Shown here: positions 36,986 through 44,751 of the stretch, one piece after another | Numbering within the stretch: position 1 is the stretch's first letter | Layout: each line of letters starts with the position of its first letter | Assembly (NCBI GenBank): GCA_039821555.1 | Contig: JBCBNX010000015.1 | Location: 25,060 to 89,059 of the forward strand | Direction of reading: 5' to 3' | Source of the DNA: Bacteroidota bacterium | Lineage (GTDB): Bacteria; Bacteroidota; Rhodothermia; Rhodothermales; Rubricoccaceae | Length of the DNA stretch: 64,000 nt | The notes under the pieces: generated by a model | Told to the model about the DNA's origin: nothing | What the model saw: only the letters and a program-made list of their open reading frames with translations | Database searches by the model: none | Translations under genes and position numbers: made by a program

Positions 36986-39900
36986 CTACAGCACCACGTC
37001 CACCACGATCCGGGCGATGGTGCCCGTGCGGTCGAACACCTCGGCACTCACGTCGGCCGGCAGCGAGGCGCCCTCAACGGCAATGCTCTCGGTGGCCGAC
37101 CGCACGACCTCGATGCGAGGCGAGGAGGCACGCCGGTAGACTACGGGCACCTGCGCGTAGGTGAACGCCATCGCGCCCGAGGGCACGTCGAGCGTCTGCG
37201 GTGTGTTGTCGAGGTCCACGTAGGCGAACATCGCCGGGGCGTCGAAGAACTCGTCGGGGCGGAGGAGCTGCGGCTCGAAGTGGAGCCGCCCGTGCTCGAC
37301 GAAAACGCCGAGCTCGCCCCAGCGCCAGATCAGGTCCTCCTTCACCATGCCTGTCATGCCGGGCTGCTTGGCCCCGCCGGTGCCGGGCGAGTGCGAGTAG
37401 GGATCGGTCGGGAACGCACCGTATTCGAGCGGCGACTTGTTGAGCCCGAGCCCGCCGCGCAGGTCGTGGTAGCCCTCGGCGAGCTTCCGGAGCGTCTCGG
37501 CGTCCGCACCCGACTCGTGCGCACGGAGGAACGTCCGCTGCGCAGCCACGACGAGTTTCGACACCATGTGCCAGTAGATGCTGCCCAAGCCCTCGTAGCC
37601 GAAGAACGTGCCCGAGCGACCCGTGTAGGCGGGGTGGTCGAAGTGCGTGTCGAACAGGTCGATCAGCGCGGTGCGCTCGGCGGCGACGGCGTCCGGGTAG
37701 TCGGCCGCGAGGTCGTCGAGGGCGTCCGCGGCGTTGGCGCGGTTGCGGAACGTGCCATTGAAGTGGACGCCCCCGCGCACGTCGCGCACGACGAAACGCT
37801 CGTTGCCGTCGGCGAGCAACTGTTGCAGCAGCGGCGAGGCGGCCACGGCATCATCAGCGACATTGTTCTTGGCGAGGAAGCCCGGCAGGTCGCGGTCGGG
37901 ATAGAGGCGGTAGGTGTGCTGGTCCGGCCGATAGAGGTCGCTCGTGCGCATAGCCTCGATGACGCCGAGAAGCGCCTCGGGATCGAGCACGCCCGCGCCG
38001 AGCGCAGCGACCTGCCCTTCGAGCATCGGGTAGAGCGTCTTCACGCCCACGCCGTCCGCGTCAATGCCCTCCGGGGGGATGACGAGCAGGTTGTAGGCAT
38101 TCGCCAGGCCGTCGTCCTCGCGCCGGGCGTCGCGGAGTGTGGCGTCCACGGCGCGGCGCACGTCGTCGAAGAACGCTAGCACCGCAGCGGGCTCTGCCGT
38201 GCGTGTGTCTCCCGAGAGGCCGTCGGCGTAGAGGCGTGAGCGGTAAGCTTCGCCTGCCTGCCCGAGCGCGTCGAGCAGGTCCTTGCGCGTGGCGTCGGTG
38301 AGCGGGGCCTCGGCGTCGAAGCCAGCGAAGGCCGCGGCGACGGCGTCGGTGAAGTCGGCGACTTCCTCGGCGAGCGTGACCGGACCGTCGGCGTCGGCGA
38401 AGATCGCCTGGATGAGGTCGAGGTAGCGTCGCAGCTCGTGCAGCGTCACCATCGAGATGCCGTAGCCGACGAGTGCGTTGTTGGCGTCGTTCCACTCCGG
38501 GCGCTGCGTGTTCATCCAGATGCCGCCGCCCGCCACGAAGTTGGAGAGCTTGGCGAGCAGCGGGACGAGCAGCTTCTCGGCGAGCGTCGCGCGCGCGATG
38601 GCGTCGCCCGTGTAGAGGAGCTTGCCATCGGCCCCGACCGCAGCGACGCGTTGCTCAATGCGGCCGTGCTCGTCGTGGTCGTAGCTGATGGTGTCGCGCG
38701 GGTCGGCGAGGAGGTCGGCGTACGAGCAGATGCGGTAGGGGACGTTCGCGTAGGTGAACAGCCTCGCGTTGAGCCGCTTGCTGAGGCGTTCGGGCTCATG
38801 CTCGTGGACGAGTTCGAGCAGGTGCAGGAGGTAAATCAGCTGGTGGTCGCCCCAGTAGCCGATGTACGACCACTCGTCGTCGGGCTCGATGACCTCCCAG
38901 TCGATGCCGTTGTGGGAGATGCGGTACGGGTTGTAGCCGTCGGCGGTGGAAGCGTTGAGGAAGGTCGCGACCATGCCCTCAGCGAAGGCCGGGAACGAGC
39001 GCCCGAGTGCTTCCCAGTTCTGGAAGAGGTCGCGCCAGTTGCCCTGGAAGCCACGCTTGACGCTGCCGTCTTCGGCGCGGAGGTCGATGGAGAAGAAGTT
39101 CCAGGGGCGGCTCGGGTCGCCGTGGCGGCGGCTGAAGCTGAGGGGGAGGTACTGCCGGCACAGCCGCTCCAGGTCTGGGTCGAGGTCCTGCTGCTCGTCG
39201 AGGAGAGCGCGGAGGTCTTGCACCGTGATCGCGTCGGGGAGCGCGGCGAGGAACGCGTGGTCGGCGAGCGGCCGGTGGTGCGTCCGCACGTGCGCGATCA
39301 GGTCGACGCGGTAGATGCGATAGCCCTCGTCGAAGACACCGCCGCGCATGATGTTGAACAGCGTGTTCGAGAACTGCCGCGTGGCGATCATACGGTCCGC
39401 CGACGCCTGGAGACCATCGGCTGCCGCCACGAACTCGCGCAGCCGGGCCGTACCGGCAGCTACGTCGTCCAGAACGGCCTGCTGCAACGCCGCAGGATCG
39501 CCCAGTTGGTCGATGAGCGCGACGGCGTCGGCGGTGTCCTGTTCGATATCGGCGACCAGCATCCAGTGCTGGGCGTCGCTCGGGGCGAGGTCGAGCGTCG
39601 CGTGGACAAAGTAGGCCCCGCGCTCGGCGCGCACGTCGCGCTCGGGGCGGAGAGCCTGGCCCGACCGGAAGGCGTCGAGCTGGCGCGTCGAGAGGAGATG
39701 GAGGTCGGGCGCGAGGCCGGCTTGCCAGACGGTCGTCGCCATGAGCGACTCGCTGGGCTCGGCGCGGTCCACGGGCTGCGCCGAGAGCGTGATCATCCCG
39801 AGACCGGAGCCCGGGTCGAGTTCGTTGCGTTTGTAGGCGTCGGCGAGGACGCTGCGCTCGCTCTGCATGGGCCGGCTGACGCCGTAGGGCATGAGGTTGC

Positions 39901-40582
39901 GCAGGCCGTCGAGCACCTGCACGCGAACCGGAGCATCGCCATGATGGGTGAGCACGGTGCGGCGGACGAAGCCGTAGCGCTCGCTCGTCGCCCACGTCGT
40001 GGCGACGGTGAGGCCGAGGTCGTCGTTGACCTCCTCGAAGCAGAGGCGGTCCCCGTGGAGCGACTTGTAGAGCGAGCGGCGCGTGCGGTAGAGGCCCGCG
40101 TAGCGATTCGAGAACGGCTCCCAGAGCGCCCACGTCGGCTGGCCGTCGCCGCTGGCATCCTGAGCGACGCGCAGCAGCGTCGCGCCGCCGGTCGTGTTGC
40201 GCGCGTCGTGGATCTTGTCCACGGTGACGTAGGGAAAGAGCCCAAAGTCCGGGCTGCGGCGCCCGGCTGTGAGCGCGCCCGTCGAGGAGACGAACGTCCA
40301 GTGGTCGCTCGAGCTCACGAGCGACATAAAGAACGGCCGCATCTTGTCGACGTGAGCGATGTGGTACCACGTCTCGCCGTCGCGCTCCACAAACGCACCG
40401 GTGACCGGGTCATCGGAGGGGTGGAGCGCGGCTCCACCAACGCGCACGGCGGCAGCGGGCGCGTCCGGCAGCAGCAGCGTCCGCCAGTGAGGACCGCGTT
40501 CCTGGTCTTCGAGCGCGGGGGTGCTAGGTGCCTTCGACGAGGAACGGGATGTTGGCATGAGCGGCGCTTCCTTGCTGGTCAT
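36986..40582 (-). CDS. Putative beta-1,3-glucan phosphorylase (GH149/GH94-like)
   Basis: 1198 residues with no signal peptide, so cytosolic. I recognise features of the alpha/alpha-barrel glycoside phosphorylases: GYNPYRISHNGIDWEVIEP and WSYIGYWGDHQLIYLL (about residues 560-600, with the likely catalytic Asp in PDDEW), EYGAFPTDPYSH and MTGMVKEDLIWRWGELG near the C terminus. Length and these segments fit GH149, whose members reversibly cleave beta-1,3-glucooligosaccharides with phosphate to glucose-1-phosphate. This assignment is from memory of the family; GH94 or GH161 relatives are alternatives. The start overlaps the 3' end of the upstream lipoprotein gene by 59 bp (an ATG at 40558 would overlap by 35), implying cotranscription with it and the MFS transporter. 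Confidence 0.6.
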   Translation of the reverse strand: MTSKEAPLMPTSRSSSKAPSTPALEDQERGPHWRTLLLPDAPAAAVRVGGAALHPSDDPVTGAFVERDGETWYHIAHVDKMRPFFMSLVSSSDHWTFVSSTGALTAGRRSPDFGLFPYVTVDKIHDARNTTGGATLLRVAQDASGDGQPTWALWEPFSNRYAGLYRTRRSLYKSLHGDRLCFEEVNDDLGLTVATTWATSERYGFVRRTVLTHHGDAPVRVQVLDGLRNLMPYGVSRPMQSERSVLADAYKRNELDPGSGLGMITLSAQPVDRAEPSESLMATTVWQAGLAPDLHLLSTRQLDAFRSGQALRPERDVRAERGAYFVHATLDLAPSDAQHWMLVADIEQDTADAVALIDQLGDPAALQQAVLDDVAAGTARLREFVAAADGLQASADRMIATRQFSNTLFNIMRGGVFDEGYRIYRVDLIAHVRTHHRPLADHAFLAALPDAITVQDLRALLDEQQDLDPDLERLCRQYLPLSFSRRHGDPSRPWNFFSIDLRAEDGSVKRGFQGNWRDLFQNWEALGRSFPAFAEGMVATFLNASTADGYNPYRISHNGIDWEVIEPDDEWSYIGYWGDHQLIYLLHLLELVHEHEPERLSKRLNARLFTYANVPYRICSYADLLADPRDTISYDHDEHGRIEQRVAAVGADGKLLYTGDAIARATLAEKLLVPLLAKLSNFVAGGGIWMNTQRPEWNDANNALVGYGISMVTLHELRRYLDLIQAIFADADGPVTLAEEVADFTDAVAAAFAGFDAEAPLTDATRKDLLDALGQAGEAYRSRLYADGLSGDTRTAEPAAVLAFFDDVRRAVDATLRDARREDDGLANAYNLLVIPPEGIDADGVGVKTLYPMLEGQVAALGAGVLDPEALLGVIEAMRTSDLYRPDQHTYRLYPDRDLPGFLAKNNVADDAVAASPLLQQLLADGNERFVVRDVRGGVHFNGTFRNRANAADALDDLAADYPDAVAAERTALIDLFDTHFDHPAYTGRSGTFFGYEGLGSIYWHMVSKLVVAAQRTFLRAHESGADAETLRKLAEGYHDLRGGLGLNKSPLEYGAFPTDPYSHSPGTGGAKQPGMTGMVKEDLIWRWGELGVFVEHGRLHFEPQLLRPDEFFDAPAMFAYVDLDNTPQTLDVPSGAMAFTYAQVPVVYRRASSPRIEVVRSATESIAVEGASLPADVSAEVFDRTGTIARIVVDVVL

Positions 40583-41867
40583 AAATGTTTACAAATAGTC
40601 GGTAGGCCCCGGGCTCGGCCGGAGCCGTCACGGTCACCGAAGTGCCCTCGCCGCCGATGATGTCCAGGATGGCGGGCGGTACGTCCTCGTCGTCGCCGCC
40701 TTCGCTGATGGCTTGGCTCTCGGCGAGCACCTGCCACTCGTAGCGCAGAGAATCGTCGTCCGGGTCGGTGACGGCGACCGCGGCTTCATACGACTGCCCA
40801 GCCTGCATGGTGATCCCGTCCTCGGCGGTCCGCCCGTCGAAGGTGAACGACGCCAGGCGCGGGGCGCGGTTCTCAGGCCACGCGCCGGTCCAGATCTGCT
40901 GCATCACGTCCACGGACTCGGTCTTCTCGCCGCTCGGCATGAACATGCCGTACCACGTCGGGGTGCGCTCCTGCTTCTGGCCCCAGAGGAAGACGTAGGA
41001 TCCTAGGATCTGCGTCGTGTCGGTGGCGATGGCGGTGCGGTAGCGCTCGCCGTAGAGGTCGGCCTTGACGGTGCTGTTGTTCTCGATGGGCGCGCCCCAG
41101 GGCGTTGTGGCGACTTCCCAGTGGCCCGTCGCGCCCCACTCGGTGACCATGAGCGGGCCGTCCCAGCCGGACTCCTCGATGTAGCGCGGCAGCTCGCCGA
41201 TGGCGCCATAGAACTGGACCGAGAGGATGTCGAGCGCCGGGGCGCGGGTCTTGATCTCGGTGGCGAGGTCTTTGCTCAGGCCCGCCAGCATGGTCGTGGT
41301 CGGGTGGTTCGGGTCCACCTCCTCGATCATCGCGGCGATGCCACCGACGGCGTCCCACACCTTCGGGTTGGTCGCGCCGAGGTTGAGCTCGTTGCCGATG
41401 CCCCACATGAGCAGCGCCGGGTGGTCCTTGAGGCGCTCCACCTCGCCGCGGATGCGTTCGAGTTGCTCAGCGACGGCCGCCTCGTCGTCGTAGTCGAAGC
41501 CGAAGATGCCGCGGCCCTCGCCTTCGCGCTCGCGAGCGATTTCGAGGCCCATCGTCACCATCAGGCCCGCCCCGAAGGCGCGGTCGAGGATCTCCTCGGC
41601 GGTGTTGCGCCCGTTGTCCATGCGCCACGTGCGGAACGAGTTCGCCCCGTGCGAGGCCAGCCGGTCGATATCGCCGAACTCCAACCCTGCGCCGTTGACG
41701 AAGAACGGTGCGCCGTCCACGGTGAGCTGGTAGCGCCCGTCGGTCTGCACGGCCTTCACCACGGGAGGGCCTTCGAAGAGGGGGTTGGGTGCGGGCAGGC
41801 CAGGCGTGCCGCACGCCGCAAAAAGCGCCACAGGAAGAACGAGCACGAGGAGGAGACGAGAACGCAT
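40524..41867 (-). CDS. GH-A clan glycoside hydrolase lipoprotein
   Basis: 447 residues. The N terminus LLLVLVLPVALFAACG is a lipoprotein signal with lipobox Cys, so the protein is membrane-anchored outside the cytoplasm. A TIM barrel follows: SFRTWRMDNG, the acid/base Glu in LMWGIGNELNL (about residue 165) and the nucleophile Glu in MVTEWGATGHW (about 245) are placed as in clan GH-A. A C-terminal Ig-like domain (about 335-447) ends the protein. The exact GH family is uncertain (GH2-barrel-like; beta-1,3-glucanase families of the clan are candidates). It lies between the sugar transporter and the phosphorylase, which suggests it trims oligosaccharides before import. The ATG at 41867 starts the lipoprotein signal. 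Confidence 0.78.
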   Translation of the reverse strand: MRSRLLLVLVLPVALFAACGTPGLPAPNPLFEGPPVVKAVQTDGRYQLTVDGAPFFVNGAGLEFGDIDRLASHGANSFRTWRMDNGRNTAEEILDRAFGAGLMVTMGLEIAREREGEGRGIFGFDYDDEAAVAEQLERIRGEVERLKDHPALLMWGIGNELNLGATNPKVWDAVGGIAAMIEEVDPNHPTTTMLAGLSKDLATEIKTRAPALDILSVQFYGAIGELPRYIEESGWDGPLMVTEWGATGHWEVATTPWGAPIENNSTVKADLYGERYRTAIATDTTQILGSYVFLWGQKQERTPTWYGMFMPSGEKTESVDVMQQIWTGAWPENRAPRLASFTFDGRTAEDGITMQAGQSYEAAVAVTDPDDDSLRYEWQVLAESQAISEGGDDEDVPPAILDIIGGEGTSVTVTAPAEPGAYRLFVNIYDQQGSAAHANIPFLVEGT

Positions 41868-41910
41868 AGAAGGGAGTCGGAGCGCAACCGCGCTCACGAG
41901 GCGAGACGCA

Positions 41911-41948
41911 CCGCGCGAGGGACCGTCGGGGGCGGTCGCCTCGCGCGG
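41911..41948 (-). terminator. Strong intercistronic hairpin without T-tract
   Basis: CCGCGCGAGG (41911-41920) pairs perfectly with CCTCGCGCGG (41939-41948), and the inner GACCG/CGGTC (41921-41925/41933-41937) extends the stem with one bulged base. It lies between the MFS gene and the lipoprotein gene. Without a T-run it may be an mRNA processing or attenuation hairpin that sets different levels of transporter and enzyme mRNA. Confidence 0.55.
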
Positions 41949-41967
41949 GTCAGACAGAAAGCAGCGA

Positions 41968-43602
41968 CTACCGGACCAACTCGGCCTCGAGTTCTTCGAG
42001 TGACTTGCCCTTTGTTTCTGGCACCACGAAGTACACGAACACGAGCCCGAGCAACGCGATGACCCCGAAGATGGCAAACGTGGTCGCAGCCCCGAGCGCA
42101 GCTAACTCGACGGGAAAGATCTGCTGCACGGTGTAGCTCACGATAGAGTTGATAAAGCCGACGAACGAGATGGCTATGCCGCGAATCCAGGCAGGAAACA
42201 ACTCGGAGAAGAGCACCCACATGACTGGGCCGAGCGACATCGCGAAGGAGGCCACGAATCCGAGGATGCCAATCAGGATCAGCATCGGGCTCAGAGCAAC
42301 GGCGTCGGTGAGGAACTCGGACTCGTAGCGGGTTGCTTCCTCGCGCCCGATGGCCTCGGTGAGTGCCGCCTTAAATGCCACGTCGCTCTCGTAGGTCTGG
42401 CCGATCAGCGGCGCGATGCTTGGGGCCAGGCTCGCATCCTCGACAATTTCTGTGGCGGCGGGCGTGAGCGTGTAGGTCGCCTGACCAAAGCCGTAGGCGA
42501 GGAGGCACATGGACAGCGTGATTCCGACGAGCCCGCCGATGAGCAGGGGGCGGCGGCCAAGCCGATCGATCACCATGATGGCGAGAAGCGTAAACACCAG
42601 GTTGATCACGCCCACGAGGATGGCCTGCACGAACGCCGCATCCGTTCCAATGCCGGACTGCTCGAAGATGGTCGGAGCGTAGAAAAACACGGCATTGATG
42701 CCGGTCGCCTGCTGGATCACGCCGATCACGATGCCGATCGTCAGCACGAGCCGGAGTGAGGGCGAGAACAACTGGCCGAGCCGGTTCACAAGCTGACCGA
42801 CCCGAATGCGCAGCAGCGAGTCTCCTGCTGCGAGGCGCCGCTGGACCTCCGCCAGGGCCTCGGCCCGCCCTTCCCGATCCTCGGACATGCTCTCCTGGAT
42901 CTCATCGAGTTCCTGGATGGCGGCCACGTTGCCGATGGCCATTTGCATGACGGGTAGTGCTTCGTCGCGCCGGCCCTGCATCAGCAGCCAGCGCGGGCTG
43001 GAGGGGACGAAGAAGAGGCCGAAGAAGTAGAGGATGGCTGGTAGCATCTCTAGGCCCAACATCCAGCGCCACTCGTTGCCTGCGATCCCGAGCGACAGCG
43101 CCCAGCCGGCCGACGAGTCGGCGAGCTGAAGGATGAGGTAGTTCGTGAAGAACGCCACCGTGATGCCGATCACGATGTTGAGCTGGTTGAACGACACCAT
43201 CTGGCCGCGCATGTGCGGCGGCGCGAGCTCGGCGATGTACATCGGCGCGATGATGAGGGACGCTCCCACCCCGATGCCGCCGATCATGCGAGCGATCACG
43301 AGGGTTGCAAACGAGGGCGCGAGCGCTGAACCGATCGCTGATATGGCATAGAGAATGGCGGCCGCGAAAAGAATCGGCTTGCGTCCGAAGCGGTCGGCCA
43401 GCGGGCCCGCGAGCATCATCGCGAGCGTGGAGGTGAGCGTGAGCGAAGCCACGGAGAAGCCCAACTGCGCCTTCGTGAGGCTGAACTCCGTCTCGATGAA
43501 GCCCACGACGCCGGAGATGACCGAGGCGTCGAAGCCCATCAGAAAGCCGCCGAGCGCGACGGTCAGGGCAACGCGGGTGACGTAGAGACGATTGACGTCC
43601 AT
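41968..43602 (-). CDS. Sugar porter family MFS transporter
   Basis: 544 residues with twelve predicted membrane helices. Sugar-porter signatures are present: GGFLMGFDASVISG in helix 1, the RFGRKP loop after helix 2, RMIGGIGVGASLIIAPMYIAELAPPHMRG, IQQATGINAVFFYAPTIFE in helix 7, IDRLGRRPLLIGG, and the C-terminal PETKGKSLEELE. It would import a sugar with H+ or Na+. The loop between helices 9 and 10 is enlarged. The start at 43602 (MDVNRLYV) was chosen over 43653 because the intervening codons spell a Ser/Pro-rich peptide encoded by a pyrimidine-rich leader. It is the first gene of the lipoprotein/phosphorylase operon and has LacI-type operator-like palindromes upstream. Confidence 0.9.
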   Translation of the reverse strand: MDVNRLYVTRVALTVALGGFLMGFDASVISGVVGFIETEFSLTKAQLGFSVASLTLTSTLAMMLAGPLADRFGRKPILFAAAILYAISAIGSALAPSFATLVIARMIGGIGVGASLIIAPMYIAELAPPHMRGQMVSFNQLNIVIGITVAFFTNYLILQLADSSAGWALSLGIAGNEWRWMLGLEMLPAILYFFGLFFVPSSPRWLLMQGRRDEALPVMQMAIGNVAAIQELDEIQESMSEDREGRAEALAEVQRRLAAGDSLLRIRVGQLVNRLGQLFSPSLRLVLTIGIVIGVIQQATGINAVFFYAPTIFEQSGIGTDAAFVQAILVGVINLVFTLLAIMVIDRLGRRPLLIGGLVGITLSMCLLAYGFGQATYTLTPAATEIVEDASLAPSIAPLIGQTYESDVAFKAALTEAIGREEATRYESEFLTDAVALSPMLILIGILGFVASFAMSLGPVMWVLFSELFPAWIRGIAISFVGFINSIVSYTVQQIFPVELAALGAATTFAIFGVIALLGLVFVYFVVPETKGKSLEELEAELVR

Positions 43603-43678
43603 CGACGAGGGAGGAGAAGACGACGGGGTGGGAGAGGCTCCGGACATCGACACTGCGCGGCAGGACTAGGGGAAACGA

Positions 43679-43692
43679 TGAAAACCTTTTCA
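43679..43692. promoter_or_regulatory. LacI-family operator-like palindrome upstream of sugar operon
   Basis: TGAAAACCTTTTCA has perfect 6-bp arms around a CC centre and resembles the TGAAAACGTTTTCA type of LacI/GalR-family operator. It lies 77 bp upstream of the chosen transporter start. No LacI-type regulator gene is present in the window. Confidence 0.5.
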
Positions 43693-43739
43693 GGGATACC
43701 CCAATGTACCGCGAAGGAGTTGGTTCGCCAAGCGTGAAG

Positions 43740-43751
43740 GGAAGCGTTTCC
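43740..43751. promoter_or_regulatory. Second, weaker operator-like palindrome
   Basis: GGAAGCGTTTCC has GGAA/TTCC arms about a CG-containing centre, resembling a half-degenerate LacI-type site. It lies 47 bp beyond the palindrome at 43679-43692, close to the spacing needed for paired binding. Confidence 0.3.
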
Positions 43752-43919
43752 AGGGCGTCGGCCGGGCCACCGTGAAGCCTGCTGCAGAGGCAGGCGCTCG
43801 CTAGTGGCAGTTACCCGCCGAGGTGCGTGAGAGACGACGCACGAGGTGAGGGTGCGAGGCGTCTATCATGCACGGCGGTATACACCGTCCCCGGTGGCAA
43901 GGAGAAACGCCGCGCCTGC

Positions 43920-44003
43920 GCCGTCCGCTGAGCTTAGATCGCCGTCCGCTGAGCTTAGATCGCCGTCCGCTGAGCTTAGATCGCCGTCTGCTGAGCTTAG
44001 ATC
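43920..44003 (+). repeat. 21-bp tandem repeat x 4
   Basis: Four directly adjacent 21-bp units (43920-43940, 43941-43961, 43962-43982, 43983-44003). Each begins GCCGTC(C/T)GCTGAGC and ends TTAGATC. The first three are identical and the fourth has one C-to-T change. They lie between the operator-like sites and the end of the next gene. There are no spacers, so this is not a CRISPR array. Confidence 0.95.
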
Positions 44004-44073
44004 TCGGCCTCTTGCCCGAGCCTCATCGTTTCTAAGCCTCCTCGTTGCGTCCGACGCGACTGGAACAGGTCCG

Positions 44074-44712
44074 CTAGAAGACGCCCCGACAGTTCTTGCC
44101 CAGGTACACATTCACTCTGTCTACCTCCGTCGCCCCCTCAGGCATGTCGGCGTCCTCAAGCCCAGGATAAGATTCCTGACGCTTCCAGCTTTCGATAGTC
44201 GTGCTGAAGAACTGTGAGGCTGATTCGTCGGTCTCGTAGGCAATGAGCTCATATCGTTCTTGGTAGTCGCCTCCGAATCGAGTAACCACCTGCCATTTGC
44301 CATCTCGTTTGTAGGACGTATTCGTGTGATCGGATTGGGGGTAGTACTTCTCGTCGGAGGGCTTCATTACGACCCAGATGTCCTGCTCATGCCCCTCTGG
44401 GTACACGCCCGTGGACAGGATCCTACAGTCGACAGAGTCTGCTTCGACTGGCGAGGTGACCGTGACCGAAGCAACAGGGCCCTCGATCTCGACTCGGTTG
44501 CCCATCGAGACGTTCTCCATCTGGCTGCTCACATGCGCAATGTCGGAGGTGTAGCTCCCAAATAGGACCATCAACACGCCAAGGACCCCCAGTGGGATGC
44601 CCACCTTGGGGCTGATAAGCTGGGCGACTGCGCCCTTTCGGCCCTGGCTGCTGAGGACGGACATGCCTATGAGGACAATCCCCACTACGATGATTACGGC
44701 TTTTGCTGACAT
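44074..44712 (-). CDS. Two-helix membrane protein of unknown function
   Basis: 212 residues from the ATG at 44712. Two N-terminal membrane segments (AVIIVVGIVLIGMSVL and IPLGVLGVLMVLFGSY) precede a soluble domain that is probably extracytoplasmic, with EGPVASVTVTSPVEADSVDC, DIWVVMKPSDEKYYPQ and a DGKWQVV segment. This soluble domain resembles one seen in many uncharacterised bacterial proteins, but I cannot name it. Two cysteines (SVDC and KNC) could form a disulfide. GC content is visibly lower than that of the core genes. It lies downstream of the GPH transporter on the same strand, 39 bp away, so cotranscription is likely. Confidence 0.7.
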   Translation of the reverse strand: MSAKAVIIVVGIVLIGMSVLSSQGRKGAVAQLISPKVGIPLGVLGVLMVLFGSYTSDIAHVSSQMENVSMGNRVEIEGPVASVTVTSPVEADSVDCRILSTGVYPEGHEQDIWVVMKPSDEKYYPQSDHTNTSYKRDGKWQVVTRFGGDYQERYELIAYETDESASQFFSTTIESWKRQESYPGLEDADMPEGATEVDRVNVYLGKNCRGVF

Positions 44713-44751
44713 GGTCGTTTCCACTTCGTGCAAATAAAACGTCAGGATGGA

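Noticed and set aside
38438..40660. 740-codon plus-strand frame opposite the phosphorylase-like gene
   Set aside because: Antisense shadow; no domains, biased composition, and it extends across the start of the real gene.
43920..44003. CRISPR array
   Set aside because: The 21-bp units are directly adjacent with no spacers, and no cas genes are present.
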